IMG/VR virus record: IMGVR_UViG_3300036835_000065
Coordinates: 1-23,495 of that record
DNA length: 23,495 bases
Direction: 5' to 3' (one strand)
Source of the DNA: a virus
The notes beneath the pieces were generated by a model. It ran no database searches. It worked only from the letters and a program-made list of their open reading frames with translations, and was not told the DNA's origin. Below, piece by piece: positions 1-5,759 of the stretch (within the stretch, counting starts at the first letter, position 1; the number at the start of each line of letters is the position of its first letter). The translations under genes and the position numbers were made by a program.

Positions 1-17
1 CCGCCCCACCGGCCCCC
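1..17. other. Unreliable contig end
   Basis: These bases align to 23353-23369, just upstream of the duplicated integrase start, at 11 of 17 positions. At all six mismatches (5, 6, 9, 15, 16, 17) the left copy has C where the right copy has A or G. A one-directional substitution pattern confined to the extreme end looks like poor base calling, not biology. The 23353-23369 copy should be taken as the true sequence upstream of the integrase. Confidence 0.75.
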
Positions 18-143
18 CCCACGGCCCAAGGAGAACACCCTCCATGAGCACCGCCAAAGCTACCTCACGCCGGCCCCGCGGGACCGGCTCGATCGAGATC
101 AAGAACTGCGTCTATTACGGCACCTGGCGCCAGGATGGCCGAC
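18..143 (+). repeat. Left copy of 126-bp terminal redundancy
   Basis: Identical over 126 bases to 23370-23495. It holds the integrase ribosome-binding site and the first 100 bases of the integrase. Because the second copy runs to the last base of the window, the simplest reading is overlap of a circular (or circularly permuted) molecule of about 23,352 bp. Confidence 0.93.
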
Positions 144-1213
144 GAGTGAAACGGAGTCTTGGCCCGGTCCGCACCCCTGGCCGCACCGACGGTCTCACTG
201 TCACGATGGCCGAAACGAAGCTCCGCAAGCTGATGGGCGACAGCACTCCGCCGATCACTGAGCGGATCACCGTCGCTGAGGCCGGCGACCGCTACATCGC
301 GCGCCGCGAACTGCTCGGCCGTCAACCGTCGACGCTGCGGTCCTATCGCAACGTTCTCGCCAGGCAGATCAAGCCGCGTGCCGGTCACGTCCCGATCGTC
401 ACCCTCGAGCGCCGGCAGGTCGAGGCGATGATCGACGATCTCGTCCGCGACGGCTACACGCCGAAAACGATCCGCAACATCGTCGGGATCCTGTCCGGTA
501 TCTGCCGCTACGCCGTCAAGCAGGGCTGGGCGACGCGCAACGCGTGCGACGGTCTCGAGCTCCCGAAGGTCCGCCGCTCGACCGACATTCGGTACCTGAC
601 TCCCGACGAGCTCGAGCTGATGCTCGGCGCCGTCGACACGGATGACTATGGCCGCGTCTACCGCGCCGCCTACCTGACCGCCGCGCTCAGCGGCCTACGG
701 TCGGGCGAGATCCGGGCGCTTCGCTGGCGCGACGTCGACTGGACGGCACGTAAGCTCCACGTCCGTCAGAACCGTGTTCGCAAGCACGTCGGCACGCCCA
801 AGACCGCCCGATCTAGCCGCGCCGTGCCGCTCGCGACCCGCGTTGCCTCAGAGCTCGACGCGCTGTCGCGCACGACCGAGTGGCCCCGCGACGACGACCT
901 GGTGTTCGCCAACCCCTACACCGGCGACCCGCTCGACGGCGACGCGCTGCTGCAAGCGCTCTACCGCGCCGAACAATGCGCCGGCGTCCGGCGCGTCACC
1001 TTCCACGAGCTGCGGCACACGTTCGGCACGCAGACGGCCGCGGCCGGCGTGCCGCTCACGACGCTTCAAGAGTGGATGGGGCATGAGCACATTTCGACGA
1101 CGATGATCTATGCCCACTACGTGCCCGGCGAGCACGAGGCCGACATGCTCGACGCCGCGTTCCCCGACCGCGCGCAGCAGCTCGCCAGGGGGACTACCGG
1201 GGGGACAAACTGA
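44..1213 (+). CDS. int: Tyrosine site-specific integrase
   Basis: Catalyses integration and excision of the phage by tyrosine recombination. The 389-residue protein has a basic N-terminal arm-binding-like segment (about 10-50), a SAM-like core-binding domain (about 75-175) and a C-terminal catalytic domain. Catalytic residues visible are R219 (in SGLRSGE), K253, H321 and R324 (HELRH), H347 (GHEH) and the nucleophile Y356 (MIYAHY). The ATG follows a strong AAGGAG Shine-Dalgarno at 28-33 with ten bases between. On the circle the gene lies 69 bp downstream of the excisionase gene and immediately upstream of the predicted attP. Its last codons sit inside an arm-type repeat. Length and residues are complete, so it should be active. 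Confidence 0.97.
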   Translation: MSTAKATSRRPRGTGSIEIKNCVYYGTWRQDGRRVKRSLGPVRTPGRTDGLTVTMAETKLRKLMGDSTPPITERITVAEAGDRYIARRELLGRQPSTLRSYRNVLARQIKPRAGHVPIVTLERRQVEAMIDDLVRDGYTPKTIRNIVGILSGICRYAVKQGWATRNACDGLELPKVRRSTDIRYLTPDELELMLGAVDTDDYGRVYRAAYLTAALSGLRSGEIRALRWRDVDWTARKLHVRQNRVRKHVGTPKTARSSRAVPLATRVASELDALSRTTEWPRDDDLVFANPYTGDPLDGDALLQALYRAEQCAGVRRVTFHELRHTFGTQTAAAGVPLTTLQEWMGHEHISTTMIYAHYVPGEHEADMLDAAFPDRAQQLARGTTGGTN

Positions 1214-1233
1214 ACTCCGGGGGGACAAACTGA
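1187..1233 (+). repeat. Arm-type direct repeats, left of attP core
   Basis: The 17-mer CCGGGGGGACAAACTGA occurs perfectly at 1197-1213 and 1217-1233, a period of 20 bp. The first copy lies within a 27-base unit (1187-1213) that recurs at 1373-1399. Repeats flanking a recombination core beside int are typical integrase arm-binding sites; that role is inferred. Confidence 0.6.
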
Positions 1234-1311
1234 GGCCAACACGAGCCAACCCCGATCGACGAAATCCCCGCAAATGCAAACAAGCGCAACTTTGACCGTA
1301 TCGGTTGGAAC

Positions 1312-1335
1312 TATTCGAATCCCTCCCGCCGCACC
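1312..1335 (+). other. attP: Predicted attP core (tRNA 3'-end identity)
   Basis: The sequence parses exactly as the 3' end of a tRNA gene: seven-base T-loop TTCGAAT (1314-1320), five-base T-stem strand CCCTC (1321-1325), seven-base acceptor strand CCGCCGC (1326-1332), discriminator A (1333) and CC (1334-1335). The bases before the T-loop do not complete a T-stem, so there is no tRNA gene here. A fragment restoring a tRNA 3' end, immediately downstream of a tyrosine integrase, is the classic form of attP. The target tRNA would begin with a 5' strand near GCGGCGG. Exact core ends cannot be fixed without attB. Confidence 0.75.
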
Positions 1336-1372
1336 TTTCATTTCCCTGCAAAACACGATATTCCGGTGGCCG

Positions 1373-1399
1373 AGGGGGACTACGAGGGGGACAAACTTG
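1373..1399 (+). repeat. Arm-type repeat, right of attP core
   Basis: This 27-base unit matches 1187-1213 apart from two internal changes and the final bases. Both share AGGGGGACTAC followed by GGGGGACAAACT. It sits 38 bp to the right of the attP core, giving arms on both sides. Apart from the repeats and core, the 1214-1449 interval is less GC-rich than its surroundings and holds no supported gene. Confidence 0.55.
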
Positions 1400-1449
1400 T
1401 CGACCAGCGTCGTAGGATCCGCGGCGTAACCCGACACGGAGGCCGCCGC

Positions 1450-1590
1450 ATGAGCACCGGAACACCACCCGTCGAGCCTGATCCGCAGACCAACCCGCCG
1501 ACCGATCCGCCGCCCGACCAGCTGCCGGCCGAGCCGCCCGACGACGACGGCGCCAAACACGACGACGCCAAGGACGACGACGAGGACTAG
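1450..1590 (+). CDS. Small acidic proline-rich protein
   Basis: A 46-residue protein, unrecognised. The first half is dominated by Pro and Thr (PPTDPPPDQ), and the C-terminal third is a run of Asp and Glu ending DDDED. The frame is open back to 1366, but the ATG at 1450 has a GGAGG-type ribosome-binding site just upstream (CACGGAGGCC), so I chose it. It lacks a membrane segment and probably is intrinsically disordered. It is the first gene after attP and would be at one end of the prophage, leading the lysis cassette. A structural or regulatory role is unknown. Confidence 0.55.
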   Translation: MSTGTPPVEPDPQTNPPTDPPPDQLPAEPPDDDGAKHDDAKDDDED

Positions 1591-1599
1591 CCCGGCCCG

Positions 1600-1830
1600 A
1601 TGAACACGCTGCGGGACTCGCCGCTGGTCGTGACGATCATGCTGCTGGTCCTGGCCGCGATCGTCGTCATCGCCGGCGCCGTCGTGACGATCATCCAGCC
1701 GGCGACGCTGTCATTCCACGACTACGTGTTCGATGTGACGATCCTGCTCGGCGCGCTCGGCGTCGGCGTCGGGCTCGGCGGCGGCGCGGTCGCCGTCGCC
1801 CGGGCCGGCAACGGCAAGGACCGTGAGTGA
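1600..1830 (+). CDS. Two-TM membrane protein, holin candidate
   Basis: The 76-residue protein has two strong hydrophobic segments, about residues 8-31 and 43-68, separated by a short polar loop, and a charged C-terminus (NGKDRE). Small two-TM proteins a few hundred bases upstream of an endolysin are the usual form of class II holins, which permeabilise the inner membrane to time lysis. No family-specific motif was recognised, so the holin call rests on topology and position. The gene overlaps the next one by four bases (GTGA), so the two are translationally coupled. Confidence 0.6.
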   Translation: MNTLRDSPLVVTIMLLVLAAIVVIAGAVVTIIQPATLSFHDYVFDVTILLGALGVGVGLGGGAVAVARAGNGKDRE

Positions 1831-2009
1831 TCACGACGCCGTCCGCCGACGTTCGGACGCTGGCCGAGGCCGCCCCGATCTCATTCCTGCTGGGACTGTT
1901 CGTCGGCTTCTGGCTGTCTAGCTTCTACCGGATCGTTCGCCGGCAGGCGCCGGCTCGGCATGACGTCGGCAACGGGCGCGACACTGACACGCATGGCGCT
2001 GACCGCTAA
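1827..2009 (+). CDS. Single-TM small protein in lysis cassette
   Basis: A 60-residue protein beginning at GTG 1827, overlapping the previous stop. One hydrophobic segment (about residues 18-34) is followed by a basic stretch (YRIVRRQ), which predicts the C-terminus in the cytoplasm. Its pairing with the two-TM gene suggests a second holin or an antiholin, but sequence alone does not settle this. The 3' end overlaps the next gene by 17 bases. Confidence 0.5.
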   Translation: MITTPSADVRTLAEAAPISFLLGLFVGFWLSSFYRIVRRQAPARHDVGNGRDTDTHGADR

Positions 2010-2244
2010 GCAGCGCGCCAAGCTACCGAGCTCGGCGTTCGCCTACCCGTCGACACGCAAGTACCCGGTCCCGACCAAGACGCAGGCCAAGCGCGCCGGG
2101 ATCTCAGAACGCCAACGGCTCGGGCTGCACCGCAACGCGCTATCCCGAGCCGCGCAGAAGGGCACGGCCGGCAGCTATCGGCATGTCGCCAAGCACGTCG
2201 CCCGCCGGTCGAGCGGCAAGGTCACGCCGTCACGCAAGCGATGA
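1993..2244 (+). CDS. Small basic conserved-type phage protein
   Basis: The 83-residue protein starts MALTAKQRAKLPSSAFAYP. The 'LP-S-AFAYP-TRKYP' pattern resembles a segment I associate with DUF6582-type proteins of actinobacterial phages and hosts; the match is from memory and unverified. The rest is rich in Lys, Arg and Ala, suggesting nucleic-acid or capsid contact. ATG 1993 was preferred because the protein pattern begins there; an in-frame start at 1960 would add 11 residues. Its stop overlaps the endolysin start (ATGA). Function unknown. Confidence 0.55.
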   Translation: MALTAKQRAKLPSSAFAYPSTRKYPVPTKTQAKRAGISERQRLGLHRNALSRAAQKGTAGSYRHVAKHVARRSSGKVTPSRKR

Positions 2245-2987
2245 CCACGGTCGCGCTCACACCGCAGCAGCAGCAGGCTGCCCGCAACGCCGCCGTCGCC
2301 GCCGCGACGCTGGCGCTCAGTCACGAACCGTTCGTCCACTACACCCAAGACTCGCGACGCTGGCAGGGGATCGACCAGCGGCTCGACGCCAGCCGCGGCC
2401 AGTACCCGAACTACGCCGACTGCTCGTCGTTCGTGACCTGGTGCATATGGAACGGGATCTACCTGCCATACGGGATGGAGGACGTCGTCAACGGCCAGGG
2501 CTGGCAGGCCGGCTACACCGGCACGATGCTGCAACACGGCACCGCGATCAGTCGCGCATCTGATCTGCTGCCCGGCGACGCTGTGATCTACGGCGCTGCC
2601 GGCTCGACCGGCGCGCACACCGCGATCGTCGTGGCGTCCGGCTCGACGCCAACCGTGATCAGTCACGGCTCAGAGGCCGGGCCCTACCGGCTGGCCTACA
2701 ACTACCGGTCCGACGTGCAGTCGCTGCGCCGCTACATCGACGGCAACCCACACCAGGCAAGCGGCGGCACCGCACCCGCACCGACACCCCCACCAACGGA
2801 GGAGCCCGTCGTGGCAATCTCAGCAGTCGTCAAACAGGACGGACGCATCGAGGTGTTCTGTCAGACCGAAGGCAAAGACCAGGACACCGTTTGGCACACC
2901 TGGCAGGTCGCCAAGAACGGCGGCTGGACCGGCTCGGAGAAGGGCAAGGTCACGACCTGGCAGAACATGGGCAAGCTCGGCAAGTAG
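2241..2987 (+). CDS. Endolysin, NlpC/P60-like peptidase with C-terminal binding module
   Basis: Predicted cell-wall peptidase releasing progeny. In the 248 residues the catalytic domain spans roughly 25-165: nucleophile C61 in YADCSSF, then H126 in GAHTAIVV and H142 in SHGSE as candidate catalytic or polar residues. This order (Cys, then His after the 'LLPGDAV' strand) fits NlpC/P60 and CHAP-type folds. A Pro/Thr linker follows (about 176-188), then a roughly 55-residue C-terminal module with repeated aromatic residues (VWHTWQV, GGWTG), like a single blade of a carbohydrate-binding beta-propeller; that role is inferred. No signal peptide is seen, so export would need the upstream holin. It is the last gene before the terminator at 3085-3123. 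Confidence 0.85.
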   Translation: MTTVALTPQQQQAARNAAVAAATLALSHEPFVHYTQDSRRWQGIDQRLDASRGQYPNYADCSSFVTWCIWNGIYLPYGMEDVVNGQGWQAGYTGTMLQHGTAISRASDLLPGDAVIYGAAGSTGAHTAIVVASGSTPTVISHGSEAGPYRLAYNYRSDVQSLRRYIDGNPHQASGGTAPAPTPPPTEEPVVAISAVVKQDGRIEVFCQTEGKDQDTVWHTWQVAKNGGWTGSEKGKVTTWQNMGKLGK

Positions 2988-3084
2988 CGACGCCGAGACG
3001 ACGCGGACACCCGCCCCGCCCCCCTGTCGTCGGTCGTCGCGCCGGCGGTTTCTCGGGCCGTTGGTCGTGTCATCGTTCGTTTGT

Positions 3085-3123
3085 CCCGCCGTCAGACTGG
3101 CGGTTGGCGGCGGGGCGTTTTTT
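3085..3123 (+). terminator. Rho-independent terminator after endolysin
   Basis: A stem of CCCGCCG (3085-3091) with CGGCGGG (3108-3114), separated by 16 bases, is followed by GCG and six T residues (3118-3123). It closes the plus-strand unit that runs from the early genes through int to lysis, and isolates it from the structural genes starting at 3188. The 2988-3187 gap otherwise holds a pyrimidine-rich stretch (about 3152-3178) and is where a cos site would be expected. Confidence 0.8.
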
Positions 3124-3187
3124 GTGGGGACGCGCGCCGGAACGCGCCCACTTTTCGGTGATTTTCCCCCCTTTTCGACTGGTCTAG

Positions 3188-4942
3188 TTGACATCACCCT
3201 ACGATCGCAACTATCACCGCCGGGTCGCCGCGCTTCGCCAGGGACCGCCCGTTCCGTGCGCGCACTGCAAGCGGCGGCGCGCGACGACGCTGGATCACTA
3301 TCCGCCGCTGGCGATGCACGCGCACCGACCGAACAGCGGCTGTTGCCGGCTGATCCCGTCGTGCGAGCCGTGCAATCGCCGCGGCGGCGACCAGGTCGCT
3401 AAGGGGATCTGGCGGCCAAGCCTGGCGGTCGCGGCGACCGAGCCCGAGCCCGAGCGCGACGGGATCCCGGCGTCGCATCGGTGCTGGCGGGTCGCGTGGC
3501 TGCGCGAGCTCGTCGACACGATGCCGGCGGACGCGACCTGGCCGCGGCTGATGACGGTCCCGCATCCGCGGGCCGTCGGGTCGCTCGGCGGCGAGCTCAT
3601 CGCGTGGGCGCAGGCGCGCGAGGGGCGTCCGCTGCGCTGGTGGCAGCGGCTGGTCGCGGTGCGGCTGCTCGAGGTCGACGCCGACGAGCTGCTGGTGTGG
3701 GAGACCGCCGTGGTGTCGACGGCCAGGCAGGTCGGTAAGTCGTGGCTGCTGCGCGAGCTGGCGCTGTGGCGCGCACACCAGTCCGAACGGTTCGGCGAGC
3801 CTCAAGACGTCCTGCACACGGGCAAGGACCTGGCCGTCTGCAAGGAGGTCCAGCGGCCGGCGCGGATCTGGGCCAAGGCGCGGCGCGACGAGTATCGCGT
3901 CCGCGAGGTCAACGGCCAGGAAGAGATCGAGCTGATCGCCGACGGGTCGCGGTGGATGCTCAGGGCCAAAGAGGCCGTGTATGGCTATTCGGTCGCGCTG
4001 GCGCTGGTCGACGAGGGCTGGAAGGTCCGCGCGAGCAGCGTTGACGAGGGGTTGACGCCGACGATGGCCGAGCGCGAACAGCCGCAGCTCGTGTTGCTGT
4101 CGACGGCGCACCGCCGCGCTACGTCGCTGATGCTCGAGCGGCGCGCGATGGCGCTGGACACGCTCGAGACCGGCGACGGCGACCTGATCGTCGAATGGTC
4201 GGCGCCGGCCGGCTCGAGCCACGAGGACCGGCAGGCGTGGCGGCTGGCGTCGCCGCACTGGTCGCCGCGGCGCGAGCGGCTGATCACCAACGCGCACGCG
4301 AAGATGATGGCCGGCGAGATCGAGGATCCCGACGAGCCCGATCCGGTCGAGGCGTTCCGCGCGCAGTGGCTGAATCAGTGGCCGCGCAAGCTCGCCGAGC
4401 CGTCGGGGCCGACCGAGCCGCTGCTGGGCGACGGCGTCTGGACGGGGCTGCGCGCCGACGAGCGGCTCGACGCCGACGGTCCGATCTGGGTCGCGGTCGA
4501 GGACGACTACGGGCTCGGCGCGGCGGTCGCGTGCGCGCGACGGCTCGGCGATGGGCGGATCGAGGTCGACGGCTGGCTGCATGGAGACTGGGACTCGGCG
4601 ATCGTGTCTGTGGAGGCGCTGGCGGCCGCGTACAGGGTCCGGCGGCTGCTGGTCGGCGCGTCACTCATGGACCGGATCCCGGCGGTGCTACGCGCGCTGT
4701 CAGAGGCCAGGACGGGCGCTCAAACGCGCGCCGGCCTGTCGCTGCTGCGCGATTTGGCGAACAGCGGCCAGGTCGCGTATGACGACGCGCCCGAGCTCGC
4801 CGGCGCGATCGGCGTGGCGATGGTCCGCGAGGCGCCGACCGGGCTGCTGCTGGTGACCAAGGGGCCGACGCATCTGGTCCGCGCGTTGACGTGGGCGGTC
4901 GCCGCGGCGCACAAGCCGGCGCTCGAGCCCGCGATCCACTAG
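3188..4942 (+). CDS. terL: HNH endonuclease-large terminase fusion
   Basis: DNA-packaging ATPase/nuclease of 584 residues with an unusual N-terminal HNH-type domain. HNH part (about 20-75): C24-x2-C27, D36-H37 (TLDHYPP), CC52-53, then C59-x2-C62-N63 (SCEPCNRRGG), giving paired Cys zinc ligands around the DH motif. Terminase part: Walker A at 177-185 (STARQVGKS), Walker B at 271-276 (LALVDE), coupling motif LLSTA (303-307) and a nuclease-like region from about 433 (WVAVEDDYG). The frame is closed by TAG just before TTG 3188, which is the only start upstream of the HNH cysteines; no Shine-Dalgarno precedes it. HNH genes commonly neighbour terL in cos-type phages, but here the two are one frame. 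No separate small terminase was recognised. Confidence 0.9.
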   Translation: MTSPYDRNYHRRVAALRQGPPVPCAHCKRRRATTLDHYPPLAMHAHRPNSGCCRLIPSCEPCNRRGGDQVAKGIWRPSLAVAATEPEPERDGIPASHRCWRVAWLRELVDTMPADATWPRLMTVPHPRAVGSLGGELIAWAQAREGRPLRWWQRLVAVRLLEVDADELLVWETAVVSTARQVGKSWLLRELALWRAHQSERFGEPQDVLHTGKDLAVCKEVQRPARIWAKARRDEYRVREVNGQEEIELIADGSRWMLRAKEAVYGYSVALALVDEGWKVRASSVDEGLTPTMAEREQPQLVLLSTAHRRATSLMLERRAMALDTLETGDGDLIVEWSAPAGSSHEDRQAWRLASPHWSPRRERLITNAHAKMMAGEIEDPDEPDPVEAFRAQWLNQWPRKLAEPSGPTEPLLGDGVWTGLRADERLDADGPIWVAVEDDYGLGAAVACARRLGDGRIEVDGWLHGDWDSAIVSVEALAAAYRVRRLLVGASLMDRIPAVLRALSEARTGAQTRAGLSLLRDLANSGQVAYDDAPELAGAIGVAMVREAPTGLLLVTKGPTHLVRALTWAVAAAHKPALEPAIH

Positions 4943-4958
4943 TGCACGTAAGACCGCG

Positions 4959-5168
4959 TTATCGAGCGTGCTCGTAATCCGGGTCGTATTCGATTAGCGC
5001 CTCCCACGCGGGCATCTCAGCCTTGTCGAACTCGCCAAAGCGGTCGGCCAGATAGCGCCATGCGCGGTCACGTTCGCCCGCGTCCTGCATGTCTGCGAAC
5101 AGGCGACGCAGGTTCTCTAGCAAGTCAATGCCCTCTGACAGTCGGCTCAGTTCGGGTGATAGGTCCAT
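4959..5168 (-). CDS. Small charged helical protein, reverse cassette
   Basis: A 69-residue minus-strand protein, unrecognised. It is rich in Glu, Asp, Leu and Arg with heptad-like spacing (LSRLSEGIDLLENLRRLFADM), suggesting a helical bundle or short coiled coil, and ends in an acidic aromatic segment (YDPDYEHAR). A GAGGAA ribosome-binding site lies just upstream of the ATG. It is third in a three-gene minus-strand unit and converges on terL with 16 bp between stops. The sequence here is less GC-rich than the flanking structural genes, suggesting separate acquisition. Confidence 0.6.
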   Translation of the reverse strand: MDLSPELSRLSEGIDLLENLRRLFADMQDAGERDRAWRYLADRFGEFDKAEMPAWEALIEYDPDYEHAR

Positions 5169-5195
5169 CGTTCCTCAGCTTTCCGTAACGCGCGA

Positions 5196-5369
5196 TTATC
5201 GGACGAGCTCGTCGGGGCGGGTGACGATCAGCGCGAGCCCCGCTTGCCACCAGATCGCGCGGGTCTGGTCGAGCAGCGCGTCGGCGATCTCGGAGTCGGT
5301 CTCGTACCCGTAGGTGTGGATCGTGCTGGCGTCGTCGGCATCGGTGAGGATGACGATCGCGCGCTCCAT
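5196..5369 (-). CDS. 57-residue protein, reverse cassette
   Basis: Translation on the minus strand gives MERAIVILTDADDAS... ending RPDELVR, 57 residues. I do not recognise it. It has a hydrophobic beta-strand-like start (AIVILTDAD), an acidic helix (SEIADALLDQ) and a second hydrophobic strand (LALIVTRP), a small alpha/beta pattern. It begins seven bases after the stop of the secreted-protein gene upstream, consistent with coupled translation, and is followed 27 bp later by the 69-residue gene. Confidence 0.55.
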   Translation of the reverse strand: MERAIVILTDADDASTIHTYGYETDSEIADALLDQTRAIWWQAGLALIVTRPDELVR

Positions 5370-5376
5370 CACCGGT

Positions 5377-5721
5377 CTAGACGTGGCCGTTGTACGGCCG
5401 CAAACAGACGTTGACGGCGTGACGCTGGGCGCCCCGTGTGAGGCCGGCGCTGACGGTCATCGTCGCGCGCAACTGCCCGCGGCCGTCGACGTAGAACGGA
5501 TGCCATTCGAGGTAGTGCACGCTGGTCGCATCGAACGGCCGGGCGAAGTACGCGCGGCCGCCGCGGCCGTGATCGACGACCTGCAGCGCGCCGGCGTCGT
5601 GGCGCAGACAGCGCGCGATCTGCTTCGACGCGGCGGCCGGCGTGGCGGCCGTCGCGACCGCGGGGACGGCCAGGGCGAAGATCACGGCGAGGATGGCGGC
5701 GGCGGCCCGCATACAAGGCAT
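5377..5721 (-). CDS. Predicted secreted small protein, reverse cassette
   Basis: A 114-residue protein with a textbook signal peptide: basic start (MR after MPC), hydrophobic core AAAAILAVIFALAVP and an AVATAA cleavage region near residue 26. The mature part of about 88 residues has two Cys (C38, C106) that could form a disulfide. Function unrecognised. Either ATG 5721 or ATG 5712 could be used; the second removes MPC and suits both the signal peptide and a TATACG -10-like box at 5730-5725 (minus strand), which would give a nearly leaderless message. As the first gene of a minus-strand unit inside the head operon it fits a moron, possibly acting at the lysogen surface; that is inference. Confidence 0.65.
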   Translation of the reverse strand: MPCMRAAAAILAVIFALAVPAVATAATPAAASKQIARCLRHDAGALQVVDHGRGGRAYFARPFDATSVHYLEWHPFYVDGRGQLRATMTVSAGLTRGAQRHAVNVCLRPYNGHV

Positions 5722-5759
5722 TTACGTATAGCGGGGCCATCGGTTACAACTTGCGCTAG

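Noticed and set aside
18-143. Terminal repeats as prophage attL/attR
   Set aside because: The copies cover the integrase start and run to the window edge, and a better attP lies at 1312-1335. Circular overlap is simpler.
1270-1335. A tRNA gene downstream of int
   Set aside because: Only the 3' end fits. The 5' T-stem strand and remaining arms are missing, as expected for attP.
3194-4582. 462-codon open frame on the minus strand opposite terL
   Set aside because: Arg/Pro/Leu-rich translation typical of antisense in GC-rich DNA. The plus-strand frame carries Walker and HNH motifs.
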